A DNA stretch of 64,000 nt from assembly GCA_003988855.1 (NCBI GenBank), contig QYAI01000081.1, positions 62,001 to 126,000 on the forward strand, written 5' to 3'. Positions within the stretch are counted from its first letter, which is position 1; every line of letters starts with the position of its first letter. Position numbers and translations under genes: made by a program. Under the pieces are notes generated by a model. It saw only the letters and a list, made by a program, of their open reading frames with translations, had not been told where the DNA came from and ran no database searches. Positions 22,372-34,426 of the stretch are shown in pieces. Source of the stretch: Arachnopeziza araneosa. Its lineage: Eukaryota; Ascomycota; Leotiomycetes; Helotiales; Arachnopezizaceae.

Positions 22372-22843
22372 GATATGATTTTTTGCCATTTTTCATTTAT
22401 TGGGAGGGCATGGTTTGGAATTAACAGATACCCGGATTGGATATATCATAAGAATTGATTTTTTTTTTACCAATCTTACATGACAGGGCTCGTGTCTGGA
22501 TCTTTGTGCCGTAATATCGCAAGAGTCTATATAATATTATTTTTTGAGGTGATTGTGCGAGTGCACAGCTCTCAGAGTGGTAAGAGTTGCTACTTTCTCG
22601 TCGAAAGTCTTTAATATGCAAGCTCCCCCGAATTCCTTCACACGCAGCTACGACCTCCACTTTTCATTTCACCATCAACCCTTTCTTTGTCCCCTTTTGA
22701 TATCCTTATCAACTCCTCGGCACGTAACTTTTCCAATGCAATTGTAATTCTAGCGTTCCGTATATTTAACCTCCGATCTGTACATCTCATCACGCCCCAG
22801 CGGACATGTTCTTATCTTCCCATCACGTTCATGATCCCAGCAT
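22372..22843. other. convergent intergenic region
   Basis: 3' flanks of the membrane-protein gene and the minus-strand Ulp1-like gene. AT-rich with homopolymer runs; nothing else seen. Confidence 0.5.
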
Positions 22844-23673
22844 CTACCCACGCACATTGAACCCTGCTTGCAGTATGTTAGTCGCGTTGTGTCGAAACGC
22901 CGCAATCTCCCACGGCAGCAGTTGGTCGCCGCTCGGTCGCCTGTGGTCCAGCAGATCCAGGATGGTTCGCACGGCGTAGATGCCGCAGCTGCAGCCGTCG
23001 TTCTGCTGTGCGCAGCGGATGTCGACGTGGAGTCGGAATCGAGATCCGTCCTGGTGGTTCGGGAAGAGGAGGGGGTAGGTTGCGTAGAAGCGCTCCATGA
23101 GTCGTTGGATCGGTTCGGTGCAGTCTACCAGACGCCAGCTGTTGAATAGGATGGCACCACCAGCTTCCAAGTCTACGTAGACCACAACCTGGTATGAGAT
23201 TAGCAGTGCGAACAGCTGGAGTTTTCCCCAGAGCCCTGCAGTGAAGAGGCTATTCAACGAGCGGAAAATACGCAAGTATTTATCGCATGCTACTCTTGAC
23301 TAGTTTCCACTGATATCTCACAGCACCAACTCGAGACGAGAAGAATTCTTACCCAGTGGTTGCGTATTCGATACGGCATTACACACCCCACCACTCCTCC
23401 ATGATGTCTCGGCAGGAACATGGAGAGAGATTCATAATCATAGTTGTCCTCTCTGACCGTCTCCCAGGTATTTAGCCACGATGGGTCGATGAAGTTGATC
23501 CGCTTCGTCACGTCCCAGTTGTGTCTCACGTTGGTCCCATGCTGGATCACGACCTCTCTGATGCCGGCATCCGTCAGCCAGCCAAACGGGCTGCGGACCT
23601 CGTTGATGTCGTCTTGCGTGATGGGGAGGCCGTTCCGCCAGTTCGCGGGATGGAGCGCCCCAAAGCTTTTCAT
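22844..23673 (-). CDS. Ulp1-like C48 cysteine protease domain, short, possibly a relic
   Basis: Exons 23673..23353 and 23188..22844 give 221 residues. The splice joins RIRNHW to VVVYVDLEAGG, restoring the C48 His strand. His106 (NHW), Gln169 and Cys175 (QNDGCSCGIYAV) match the family active site. The position 17 residues after the His, where Ulp1 has its catalytic Asp (YDSL), is Asn123 (LFNSW). Ulp1-type enzymes remove SUMO-like modifiers, but this protein is only the catalytic core with no targeting region. The reading frame stays open about 25 codons upstream of the chosen ATG (through KFPRFSKKGARILV) to a stop, without another ATG and with a possible acceptor (CTTTAG near 23736). A missing upstream exon or truncation is therefore likely. 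The 164-nt intron is longer than usual here. Confidence 0.6.
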
Positions 23674-24289
23674 GACGAGGATTCGAGCCCCTTTCTTGGA
23701 AAAGCGCGGAAATTTAATATAGTTTATTTCGACTCTAAAGGGTGTTTCATTGGATTTTCAAGATATATAAGTCACTCGTCGAAACCTGCGTGCCAGGTTA
23801 CTGGTTCTGAGCGATGCCATCCGAGACAAAGAAGCTACATAAAGAAGTTTGCAAGATGAATATGGAATTGAGACAAAGTAGAACCCGAATAGGAAATGCC
23901 CATAGCGAGACCCAAGCCATATATCGCTTTTACGTTGATTTGTCTATTTAATAGCACATCTTAAGCCCGCTCAAGTGCTCATGTGTTAAGTAGCCAACTC
24001 TCTAAGATCAGGGAAGGCCTGACCTGACGAGTTTAAGTAGATGCTAAGCTTGATGAACAGAAAAATTTGTAACTGTGAATTCATAAACAGCCAGGAATAA
24101 AACTATTCTACGATGAGATCTGACGAGACCGTCAGCTAACCACTCCGTCGCTCATACCTTAAATTGAAAGCCCAAAATCCTCCTGAAGAGACCAAAAAAA
24201 TCAACAGTATGGGTATTTCAACGAGTGTACAAGTTCCGCATAGGCATTAACACGGTCGCCCTAGATATCCATTGGGCATTCGCCGCTGA
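23674..24289. other. intergenic region
   Basis: AT-rich. The left 70 bp continue the open frame of the Ulp1-like gene. No other coding signal seen. Confidence 0.45.
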
Positions 24290-25346
24290 TCACTGAACCT
24301 GCATACCGCCAGGAAGCTCCGTAAGCCAACCATCAAGACTATCTTTCACCGTCGTCTTCACGTTACAAGTGTTGCTGGTCTGAATTGTTTGTGTCTTGAG
24401 AGTAGGGCAGTTGATAGAGTTGGAGAAGAGGTCGCTGTTACAGTTCGCATCCATAGCTCTCTGAAGAGCATCACCCTTCCAGCCAAAGACGTAATCGCCG
24501 TGATTGCCGAAACCAGTCTTGTCACCAAACGACCAGACGAAGGGCTGTGATCCATCGGTTGGCCAGTCGGCTTGATTGTTGAAAGGTGTCGTATCCCAAT
24601 ATGTTTCGTAGAAGACCTGCGGTATCGAGACGGGGTGCGAGGAAGGACAACTGCCACCCGAGGGGTAGGCAACATGACTCTGATGGTCTTCGCTGTCGAG
24701 ATTGACGCCATCCCAGCAAGTTGGGAATCTGATACTGACCATAATACCGACCTTGCACATCTTCGTTGGGAAGCCCGGTGTGTAATTGTCTCTCGTCGTG
24801 CTCGACTGCAGGCAAGTGAAGTCAAGAGAGCTGTATTTTGCCGTCTGGGCAGCTTGGGTTCGGATGGTTGGATCTCCAACTGTCATCCTGAAGCCAGGCT
24901 TGAAAGCAGTCACCTTTCCGCTCGAGAGGTAATACACAGTCTGACCTCCGGTAGCAGCACCAAAACCTAGTGGATTACCCATCGTGTTTACACGCTTGAA
25001 AGTTCCGTTTCTTGCACGGAAGAAGAGTGTCGCTGTCCAATAATTGGAGAAATCTTCAGACGGGGTGCAAGAAGTGCATGTTGCTGTCTCGGGTATGTTC
25101 GCATCCATTGTCGCATTGAAGGTGTTCCCCCCGACAACCTGATGGAGATGCGGCGAGCCGATTACTCCAGGGTTGATTATGCTAGAACGATATCTTAGGA
25201 GACCGGAGCTCGTTTGCAACAGATTCGACTTACGGATCCAAGCGCTCAACAACAACCTGTGAGCAGGAGAAACGGAGAACCGCACCTGCAGCATTTACAC
25301 AAGGCGCTATGGCGGCAAAGGTGAGAAGAGATATCCAATACATCAT
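24290..25346 (-). CDS. secreted DUF1996 protein
   Basis: Exons 25346..25234 and 25181..24290 give 334 residues. The first exon encodes a signal peptide (MMYWISLLTFAAIAPCVNA, cleavage near residue 19) and the family start RFSCSQVVVERLDP. The 52-nt intron falls inside DP|IINPG and leads into SPHLHQVVGGN. DUF1996 hallmarks follow: TATCTSC with SNYWTATLFF, FPTCWDGVNLDSEDHQSHVAYP, CPSSHPVSIPQVFYE and GDYVFGWKGDALQRAMD. These are extracellular fungal proteins of uncharacterised biochemistry, sometimes fused to WSC carbohydrate-binding domains; none is present here. Conserved His, Asp and Cys residues suggest a binding or hydrolytic site, but no function is established from sequence. Confidence 0.92.
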
Positions 25347-26102
25347 GTTCTTGATGATATATTCGCTAAGATATAGAAGCGACTGGTTTTTCAAAGAATG
25401 AGATTAACACCACTAAGTTATCATCAATTGATACCAGACGACATCTTCTGAACTTCAGCCTTCGACACTTATCTGGTAGGCACAGGCCATTTTATCTCCA
25501 TGCAAACACTTGTGTTAAACCCCAATTAGAGACGTCAAGTGCCGAAGAATTGATATCTTCCTAGTCGCCACATGTTTCCCGAAAGTGTTCTAATATAAGT
25601 AAATTATTTCCGAAACACAATTCCACCAATCACCCGGTTATCGGGCAAAGTGCATTGATCCCGCGGACGCTTTTGATCTTGCGAAGAATCAAGTTGTGGG
25701 GTACCTAGTGCCGATATTGCCGCTCGGGGAGGGAGTGTTTAAATACTTGCCAGTTCTCAGATCTGTTTGCTGTTTGTATGTGTTCGGCTGTGATTTGAGT
25801 GGTGTGGGTGATCAGATCCCGGGTATTGTAAACTGTGGGTGGATGGTGCCGTCTGGTGTGAATGCTAGGTAGGTGATAGCTCATATCGCAATTTGATTTG
25901 AACTGATAAGATGATGAATGGAAGGCGAATTCATTTGTACAAGCGGTCCGGCAAGCCGTTTCATCTGGGAGAGTTGGCCGTGTGGTAGATATAATATCTT
26001 GGTCCAAATCCTACAACTATCATTTAAGGAGGCCTTGTACTCACTCACCACTTGGAGATGGCTATCTAAAGACTTTAAGAAAGAAGATGTTGTGCAGATT
26101 GA

Positions 26103-26134
26103 TCTGACGTTCTATCTGACGTTCTGTTTGACGT
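26103..26134 (+). repeat. 12-bp tandem repeat, 2.7 copies
   Basis: TCTGACGTTCTA, TCTGACGTTCTG, then TTTGACGT in direct succession. Confidence 0.8.
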
Positions 26135-26153
26135 ACGCTACCGCCAAGGCGTT

Positions 26154-26333
26154 ATGCATAGAATAGAGTGTACAGCAGACGAGGTTGACAGAAAGCTCGA
26201 GGAACAAAGTTATAGCAAACAATATCACTGCTTCCAAAAAGAGTACATCATTGAAAGTGACGATTTCCTCAAACTATCTCGACTGCTTGACACTTATACA
26301 AGTCGAAAAAGGCCAATAGGAAAAAGGGAGTGA
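26154..26333 (+). CDS. possible small ORF, unknown
   Basis: A 59-codon frame starting MHRIECTADEVDRKLEEQ and ending TSRKRPIGKRE. It is charged and helix-prone, unlike most chance frames in this AT-rich gap. No domain is recognised, no splice partner is clear, and an opposite-strand frame overlaps it. It could be a real micropeptide, an exon of a decayed gene, or chance. Confidence 0.15.
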   Translation: MHRIECTADEVDRKLEEQSYSKQYHCFQKEYIIESDDFLKLSRLLDTYTSRKRPIGKRE

Positions 26334-27397
26334 AACTTTAGATGTTGATCGAAGCTTCGTGAAAAATTATTGAGGGTAGAATTACCTATGGTACAACAAG
26401 AAGTAGAGCGATCCACTAGCGGATGAGGAATAATGGAGAGCCAAGCGAGACCAAACAAGCCCTGGAAAGTATCATCGTTTCCTGGACATCCCAACTCATC
26501 AGATCTCTCAAAAACACAGACCAAAGTAACAAAACTGATAAATGGCCTAGCATTGTTGGCAACTATGAAGCCTCCCTAGGCCATAAATCGACAGCTCCAT
26601 ATCCCTTCTGCCGAGCAGCGTGGCAAAAATAATCTCTCAAACCATGGCTGAGGAGGTAAACAAATGCCAGAAATGGGCTCGAGAAAACTTTCCCGAATTA
26701 TAATGAGAGTCTTGTTAGTTAATATTGATGAAGAATTGCTTCAAGTCAGATGCGATAAGATGAATCTGTAAATAAATCACGTGTGGGAGCCGACTTCTAT
26801 CGTCAAAGTCCGGATCCCTTGCTGCAGCGGGCGGGAGATCTCCTCAAGGGTATGGTAAGGTATTTCAATCTCACCCAATTTAAGTCTGATAGTAATCTCG
26901 GCTTCAGGTAATACCTGCGATGATGGATAGCTTGGAGGATGAAAACATAGCTAATTACTATATTAGAACAACTTAAGCTCAATGTTTAAGCTGATAACAA
27001 AACAATTGTCAATCTCCTTCCAACTCTAATAAGATACGCATTTCAATGATCTTTGTTGAACCAATCCTTTACAAATGAACACGCTTTGAAATATCTGAAC
27101 TCGACAGTTATTCGCTTGAATTGGTATCATACCTGAAACTAATAACTATTCCGCACCGATGAGCCTAATGCAATGATGAATGTGACTAATCCCATCAATT
27201 AAAAACAAAAGATGTTAAAATAGATGACCTCTTATCCACCCGAAGAACCAAATGCCAGAGCCTACCCATGTCCATAATATCCTAGTTTCAACGCCAAATC
27301 ACCATATTACATGCACCATGCCAAGCACCAACGGTTTCAAAGGTCCAGATTTGACCTTCACAAAACTCCCTCTCAAAGTAAAGCAAAGCAATCCATT

Positions 27398-30300
27398 TCA
27401 CGGCTGGCTTCGGCGACAGAAAAGCGTAGTTACTGTTGTAGTTCTGTCATCTCTTCTCTGAGTCGCCCCAAAGCTCGAGGGCTGTACTCGCGAGTCATTA
27501 AAGTAATGCCAGTCACCAGCGCCACCGGTTCCCCTTCGAAGATCTGGGCTTCTTACGTGTATTACGTAGTGTCCTCCCTCAAGACTGTTCCCTAGGTGCA
27601 TAACACAGCCATAAACATCGTAGATTGGGTTGCACGAGCTTCGAGGATCGACACTTTTCGATGAAGTTTCATTCAGTTTCCAGGTGTTGAAGTCAAGTCG
27701 CTCTGGGAATTGTACGGTGTTGAGCAACTTGATGCGAGTCCCGAAATTCGTAAACTTGTACCGGTTAATATTGATGATGAGTGTATCAGGCCAGTAAACT
27801 ATGTGATCTCTTCTTGTCCCTGGATGCCTCGTAGGATCTTGCCCGGGTTGTGGGAAAGAACAGAAATCACACTCTCGGGGCTTGAGACCTTCTAGGGACC
27901 CTTTTCCGAAATTGTACTCCATCATCTCATTGAACGATATAGTACCAGTATGACCAGTTGGAATGTTGAGGTTGAGAGCAGTGATTTGTTCAAAATGGTA
28001 GGTCGGCTTGTGGCAGTTCGAACAAGTTATAACGTTGCATGTGAGTCCCTTCATACGCTGAGTTATAGGTGATTGTTCGTGTGACATTTGGCGGTTCCAC
28101 CATCGATTGGCAGCCTCGGCTATAGTATTATTGGACTGTGTAAAATCGATTATCAAGTCAAGGGGAACCTTCCCGGGAACTGGCCGATCTCGAGAAGGAT
28201 TCAATTCATCATCCAGAATACCCAGGATGAAGAAGAGAAACTCAGAAGCATCATGTTGACGGCCCCCGCCAAAAATGTCCGTTCTGGCATTATCCATATT
28301 CCCCGCAATGGTTTTCCCGTGAACCGCATAAACATACTCCTATTCAAGGGTTAGCGTTTGTTTCCTAATGTCAAATTCATGTACGAACCCGAAAAGTTTT
28401 TGGATTTACGAAATCCCACTGCCCACACCATAAATGGTTTATAAGATTTTGAAAGCATTTAACCATTAATTGGGGAGGGTCGCCGCTTTCGTCCCATTTC
28501 TTTGGGACAGGGGGTAGATTGTTTTCGAGCAGGCTGCGAAGCCAAGGTACGGCGCTCAAACCTTGAATCATGGCGTTCATGTAGCATAAAGTTCCAGGAT
28601 TATTGATACCAGTGAGACCACGGGGCTGTCGAAGCGTTGTTATGGATGTCGCATTAGCTGATGTTTGAGCGTATGAGACCATTGTACCCTTTTCTAAAAT
28701 GCCGCTCGACCTTTGTCTTGGAAGAGCAGGTGGTGGTCTTGCAGGAGGCCTTGCCATAGTGCTGGAGAGCTCTGCTTCTAAAGGATGTATCGAAGCCTGT
28801 ACCCCTGGAGAAATCATGGATTCTTGGACCGACGGGAGTTCAGGATATCGGCGAAAGAAATCCTCTGTCGTTCTGGCATAGACAATCTCATCCGGGGTAG
28901 AGCCTTCAGCAGCAGCCAAGTCTATATTTTCCTTTTCCTGCTTCATTGTACTTTCCCACATTGTTTCTTCTTCTTTGGATAGCGGACGCGACTGGTACTT
29001 AATCCTTCGTTCTGAGAAGGTAGAGTGCGAGTTACGAGGCTGAATAATATCATTTAAAGGTCGAGCTCTCTTTCCTCCATTCGGAATGGTTGACTTCAAG
29101 GTCTTCCCAGTAGATGAAGTCTCCAACGAGCTGGGCCCCAACAGATCAATCCATGCGTCTAACCCTCCGACAAGGAGGACAGGAGGCTGCTTGAGCCGTT
29201 TTTCATAGCCGTAATCGTACACAGCACTAACAAAATCGTGCAATTTCTTGCTTGCCTCCGTAGGAGTAGAAGGATTAGTCGAACTAGAGGATTGGTCATA
29301 AAATACTACTAGATCAAAGGTCTGCCGCAGCTCAAAGATCTTCTGCTCAATATCAGGAGCTATTACCATGCTGTCGGCTAGTTCATCACCAGATATATCA
29401 TGCCGCAAAGTGATCGGCTCGACGCAAATGATAAATTGTGACATGATATGTCCATTGTCAAAATCTTCGCGGCTACGAAGATCAACTAACAGGATCTTTG
29501 CTGTATGAGAACCTTGACGTATATAGCCCATGAGCTCTTCAGCGGTCAAAGTTGTCTTTTTGGGTAGAACAACTCGCTGCTCATTCAACGACTTGCGAGA
29601 CTGAATATTAGATTCCAATTTTTGGACGGGGGTAAAATAGTCAGTTCTATTGTCGACCGCGCTAGGAGTTGGTCCAACTGTGGAGATCGGAGGAGCCGAG
29701 TTTTTTCGTCCACTTCCAAGATATGAATTATTTCGGGCGATACTAGAGGGGAGATTGACCATAGCAGAATTTTCGGCTCCACGAGCGGGGCTGTATATAG
29801 CATCAGGGGCTTTTGGTAATCCCGGAAGATCAACATTCACTGAGATCTTACTTGAACGAGGTAGAGTTGTTGGAACAGAAGGCATCTCATTTGATCCGTT
29901 TGACTGATTTATTAGAGAGCCTATTTTTGGCCCCATGGATCCTGTGCTATAGTTGGAAGTTTCTGGGATAGGAATTGGTTGGGTTCGAATTCGAGGGTCC
30001 TGAATAGGGGGAGTTCCTTGAGGACTTCGTAGTCGCGCAAATCGCGCAGCTAAATCTACCTGCGAAGTGGTGCCAGTAGATGTGCCTCCGTGGGTTATAG
30101 CATTGCCATGTAGAGCATCTGGCTTGGGTTGGATTGGCGGTGGGTTCTTTCTAGGGGACCGGTTTGAATTTGCTTCGGTGGAGAGAGCCTTCAAACCCCC
30201 GTTCTCTAGAGCGCTGGAAGACCCGTGAGTGCTACTCATAGTAGCCTTCGGTTGAGTGCCATATGTCGCATTGTTTTCCTTGATCATCTTCTTCACATCC

Positions 30301-30776
30301 ATAAATTTCTCGTCCTGGCTCTTGATCCTTTTCGTCAGGCCCATATAAATCCGGTGTAAGTCTTTACGATCTGATTGAAGAGCAGGGAAATCTTTATGGC
30401 GGGGTATGATCTCTGCAGCAATGATAGATGCCTTTACATATTCCTGCAGCGCGATATCTGGTCGCCGGAAGTCTAGTGACGTATCCGCTGCTTTTGCTAG
30501 TCGATCCCCCTCACGGAGAATTTTGTCTATCGGTGAGTGAATGTCTAATTCGGGAGCTACAGCCACGAGATCATCGTGATGTAGCCAGACACGCTTCGTA
30601 TTCATGCCGCCTTCGACTCCATTTGGCTTCCCACCGTTCAAAGTGCTGACTGGCCCCCCTCCATTGAACGACGCCGTGCGTGTATGGGGAGGACCACCAG
30701 TTGCTGAAGGGCTCATTTCGTGCAGATATGGAGGTGCTGAGATATCTAGCGGTGTAGAAGAAGCATCTCGGGGCAA
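27398..30776 (-). CDS. rhodanese-USP deubiquitinase (Doa4/Ubp5-like)
   Basis: Exons 30776..28389 and 28339..27398 give 1109 residues. An N-terminal helical region (about 70-180, MIT/USP8-dimerisation-like position) and a long disordered linker precede a rhodanese-like domain near 410-560 (ILLVDLRSREDFDNGHI). The rhodanese active-site Cys loop is replaced by YDQSSSS, so it is probably non-catalytic. The USP domain begins GLTGINNPGTLCYMNAMIQ with the catalytic Cys near residue 732. The intron lies after NPKTFR and leads into EYVYAVHG and QHDASEF. His1053 is in GGHYVIHV and the Asp in YFNDSRV. Zinc-finger cysteines CSNC and CDFC are present. Yeast relatives with this layout deubiquitinate cargo at endosomes, recycling ubiquitin during ESCRT sorting. 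The gene diverges from VPS27. The intron donor is an atypical GTTCGT. Confidence 0.92.
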
Positions 30777-31290
30777 GCGATCCTCAAATCGTTCAAAGCG
30801 CTCTGGAAGTTGTTCAGTGAGGTTCTTGAAATGTTGAAGAGTCGTTTAGAATATGCGCCGCCTTACGTGCAATAGGAGCAGATTCATCTGCAATGATGAT
30901 TGCAGATATGAACAGGTAGGGGAAACATCAAGTAGGAAGCCGGAGGAGCGAGGGACAGGAAATGGAGGTGATTTATTGTTGTTGTCTTTATTGTCTTCTG
31001 GACGCGGCGCATTCCTTACATTCCAAAGGTTCGACAAACGTAATGGGGCAATGACGACGGGGGTTGACCCACCATGCCGTTCTTAGCGAGCTCAAGGATG
31101 TGTGCGCCGCTGTGGCCCTACCTTGCAGCACATTCATCTTCTTGCCTGTGTACTTACCCGTATTCACTCCCTCCTACCTAACACTATCATTGCCTCCTTC
31201 CAAATATCATCGCCACAGGAGCAACATCGAGTATCACGCCCTTTGAGATACTACTTTCTCGGATCCGCCTTTCACGATACTTGGCCCAAG
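30777..31290. promoter_or_regulatory. divergent promoter region, deubiquitinase / VPS27
   Basis: 514 bp between the two start codons, with no other gene. It must carry both 5' leaders and promoters. No clear TATA box is seen. Confidence 0.6.
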
Positions 31291-33742
31291 ATGATGGCAG
31301 GCTGGTTTGCATCCAGCTCACAGCTTGATGAGCAGATAGACAAGGCAACTTCCAGCTCGTTGTAAGCTCATTTGCTGTCCTAATCTATAATCTCACTAAC
31401 CGCAAAAAGGGAAGATATTGCTCTCAACCTAGAAATTTCGGACACGATCAGGTCGAAGACGGTAGGCTCGAAAGAGGCGATGCGGTCTCTGAAAAAGCGG
31501 ATAGGCAACAAGAATCCGAATACGCAACTTAGTGCGCTTAACGTCAGTTGGAGTCAGCAAGATTTCCGAAACTTCTTACTGACTTCAAAATATAGCTTAC
31601 AGATACATGTGTGAAGAATGGTGGTACGCACTTTCTCATTGAAATTGCTTCCCGCGAGTTCATGGACAACTTGGTATCTTTACTCAAAGCATATGGAGGC
31701 GCAGCAGTAAATGAAGACGTCAAGGCAAAGATACTGGAATTGATCCAAACATGGGCGACAGCTACGGAAGGCCAGTATGAGCTTTCGTACATTGGAGAGT
31801 CGTATAGAAGTTTACAACGAGATGGTTTTCACTTTCCTCCAAAAGTAGACGTCGCAAAGAGTATGTTGGTTAGCAGCGCAGTAAGTTTTGGATTCCGAAA
31901 GACCTCTCCGGATGCTGATAGAAAGAAATAGCCACCAGAATGGACTGATTCTGATGTTTGTATGAGATGCAGAACAGCCTTCAGCTTTACCAACCGAAAG
32001 CACCATTGCAGAAACTGTGGTAATGTATTTGACCAGCAATGTTCGAGCAAGGTGCTTCCTCTACCACATTTGGGAATTATGCAACCTGTCAGGGTAGATG
32101 ATGGCTGTTATGCCAAGTTGACAGACAAGCCGTCCAAGGGAGGATCTTTCGCCACTGAGCGTTCCCCTGCTCATAGACACAACCGGCCACATGGCTCCAT
32201 GCAGCCTCGGAGCGCACGCGTGGATGATGGCTTCGACGAGGACCTCAAAAAAGCGCTTGCTATGAGTCTAGAGGAGGTTAATGGACACTCGGGAGCAGGA
32301 TACATCCCTCAAGCAAAACTCCAGACGAAGGCCCCAACTACCAATGGCGCATCGGCGATACCAGCAAGCAAGCCTGCCGAGGAGGAAGATGAAGATCTAA
32401 AAGCAGCAATTGCGGCGTCACTCGCGGATATGGAGGAGCAGAAGAAGAAACATACGGCCACAATCAAGGACCAGGCAGGCACACAATCTTCCGGCGTGTT
32501 GAGTTTGCAGAAGAACGACTACGAGCTTACCCCTGTAGAAGCCGAAAATATCGCCCTTTTTTCAACATTGGTAGATCGGCTGCAAACTCAACCACCTGGC
32601 ACTATTCTTCGAGAGCCGCAAATTCAAGAACTGTATGAGAGTATTGGTAAGTTGCGACCAAAACTTGCTAGGACCTATGGAGAGACGATGAGTAAACATG
32701 GTAGGATCTTGTTTTTGAAAACTAGAACTCGAGACTAACTATCTCAGATGCACTCTTGGACCTTCATGCAAAGCTTTCAACAGTTGTACGGTATTATGAT
32801 CGTATGCTGGAGGAGCGACTCTCCAATACTTACAGTCAGCATACAATTGGTGGCTATAATCTTCCACCTCAAAGACCCGCATCCACCATGTACCCTGCAC
32901 TCTCATCTGCAGCTAGTGCTCCTGGAAATGCAGAAAGCTTCTATGCAAGTAATGCACCAGAACCATATAGCATACCACAGCCATCATATTCGCAAGTCCC
33001 GACTCAGCAGCATTTAGCGCAATATGGTCAAAGACCCTCTTTATCAGGGCAAGTGTTTTCTGGGGGCGAACAAAACTATCAGCAATATCCTCCGAATCAA
33101 GCAATATCACAACCCCAAAGGACGGTAAGCTGGCAGTCACCAGCTCCAAATTACTCACCAGAAGGAGGCCAAATACCGCAAGCTCCACCTCCACAATCAA
33201 ATTTAACTCAATCGCTACCCTCCTCAAACGTCCCGTCTCAACCTCCAACTTCATATGGCCCATCTGAACCGCTTCCTACACCTTCGGCAGATCCCAATAC
33301 TACTTTTTACTACAATAATGTAGCCCAAATCCCTGCACCACAGCATGTTCCATCACAACCAATATCTCAACCCCAATACCCACCTGCACAATCTCCTGAA
33401 CAATATCATACTATCACTCAACAGCCCGTTTCGCCCATACAAACTCCTAGTCTACCTCAGTCCTCTCATTACGTTCCATTATCCCAGCAACCTCAGCAAT
33501 ATCCTCCTCCTACACAACAGCAGCAGGCCCCCCCACAACAAGCTCCGCCACCCTCGCAGCAACAGCAAGCTCCACTACCTCAACAGCCTTACTGGCAACA
33601 GCAGCAAGCCCCCATGCCCCAACAGGCTTGGCAAAATCCTGCTGCAACTTATAACGGGTACACTCCCGATTCATTCCCTTCAGCACCTCAACATGCGATA
33701 CAACAGCCCAAAATGATTGAGGAGAGTTTGATCGACTTGTAA
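31291..33742 (+). CDS. VPS27: ESCRT-0 subunit Vps27
   Basis: Exons 31291..31361, 31410..31542, 31596..31880, 31932..32700 and 32748..33742 give 750 residues. Residues 1-150 are a VHS domain (LDEQIDKATSSSLEDIALNL, LTDTCVKNGG). A FYVE zinc finger follows at about 164-225 (WTDSDVCMRCRTAF, RKHHCRNCG) for PI3P binding on endosomes. Two ubiquitin-interacting motifs come next (DEDLKKALAMSLEEV and EDEDLKAAIAASLADM). A GAT-like helical segment leads into a Pro/Gln-rich tail. The protein ends EESLIDL, a clathrin-box-like motif. Vps27 captures ubiquitinated membrane cargo and recruits ESCRT-I. The full domain order and usual length (yeast 622, filamentous fungi 700-750) leave little doubt. HBS1 follows on the same strand. 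Confidence 0.96.
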
Positions 33743-34426
33743 TTTGATGAATGGAGTGCTGGCGTTGGAGCGGGGTGTAAAACTGAATACCGTGGTACCT
33801 TATAACCACTTTGGGAAACGGAATCTAATGCCCAGCGAAACAAGGACGTTTCATGCATGCATTTAAACTCATACATTTAAACTCATACTCTACATGATGA
33901 ATGCAGTAACGGGACCTTGAGATTGAAGGGTGATTTATTTGTATTTGTATTATACTTCGGGAGGCTGTAGTTGCTTTCTGCCAAAGAAATGGACAATATC
34001 TTGGGTTTAAATCTCGCAGCGAACTCGTTGATTCCACAAAATCATAAGTCCCATATCGGTGTGAGGATGTGAGAACCAAAAAATCGTCATTTTGCTAGAG
34101 ATTTTACTTAGCTAAACAAAAACAAAAATTTGCAACGCTTAAATCGGCAGTGTATTAAAAGCTCTATCAAATTGCCTGTTCGAGGCTCCACCAATTTCCA
34201 GTAACGGTGGGTGAAAATGATGACTAACCAAGTCTAGGACCAATGACGTCTTAGAGCGGAATTATCTTTCACGCACCCCACTGAGCTGTCAATCCGTCGA
34301 CTACTTATAATAATAACAGCTTATACTTTCTACATTTCAGCAATTAACATATTCATCTCATCATTTACTGTCATTCAAGTCCATACAATACCTCGCTTCG
34401 CCGAAATATCTCGACTGTTTTGAAGG
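33743..34426. other. intergenic region VPS27-HBS1
   Basis: 3' flank of VPS27 and promoter of HBS1. It carries a perfect 14-bp tandem duplication at 33861-33888. No gene seen. Confidence 0.55.
33861..33888 (+). repeat. perfect 14-bp tandem duplication
   Basis: ATTTAAACTCATAC occurs twice head-to-tail, directly after a GCATGC-rich segment, in the VPS27 3' flank. Confidence 0.95.

Larger units (their letters stand above)
25347..27397. other. 2-kb AT-rich gap with small unassigned frames
   Basis: No recognised gene. It contains a 12-bp tandem repeat (26103-26134), a 59-codon plus-strand frame (26154-26333) and a 69-codon frame (26423-26632) without known domains. The right end is the 3' flank of the deubiquitinase gene. 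Confidence 0.5.

Noticed and set aside
34140..34200. tRNA-like B-box (GTTCGAGGCTC)
   Set aside because: No A-box, no acceptor stem and no cloverleaf could be drawn. Other GGTTCGA-like strings in the window failed in the same way.
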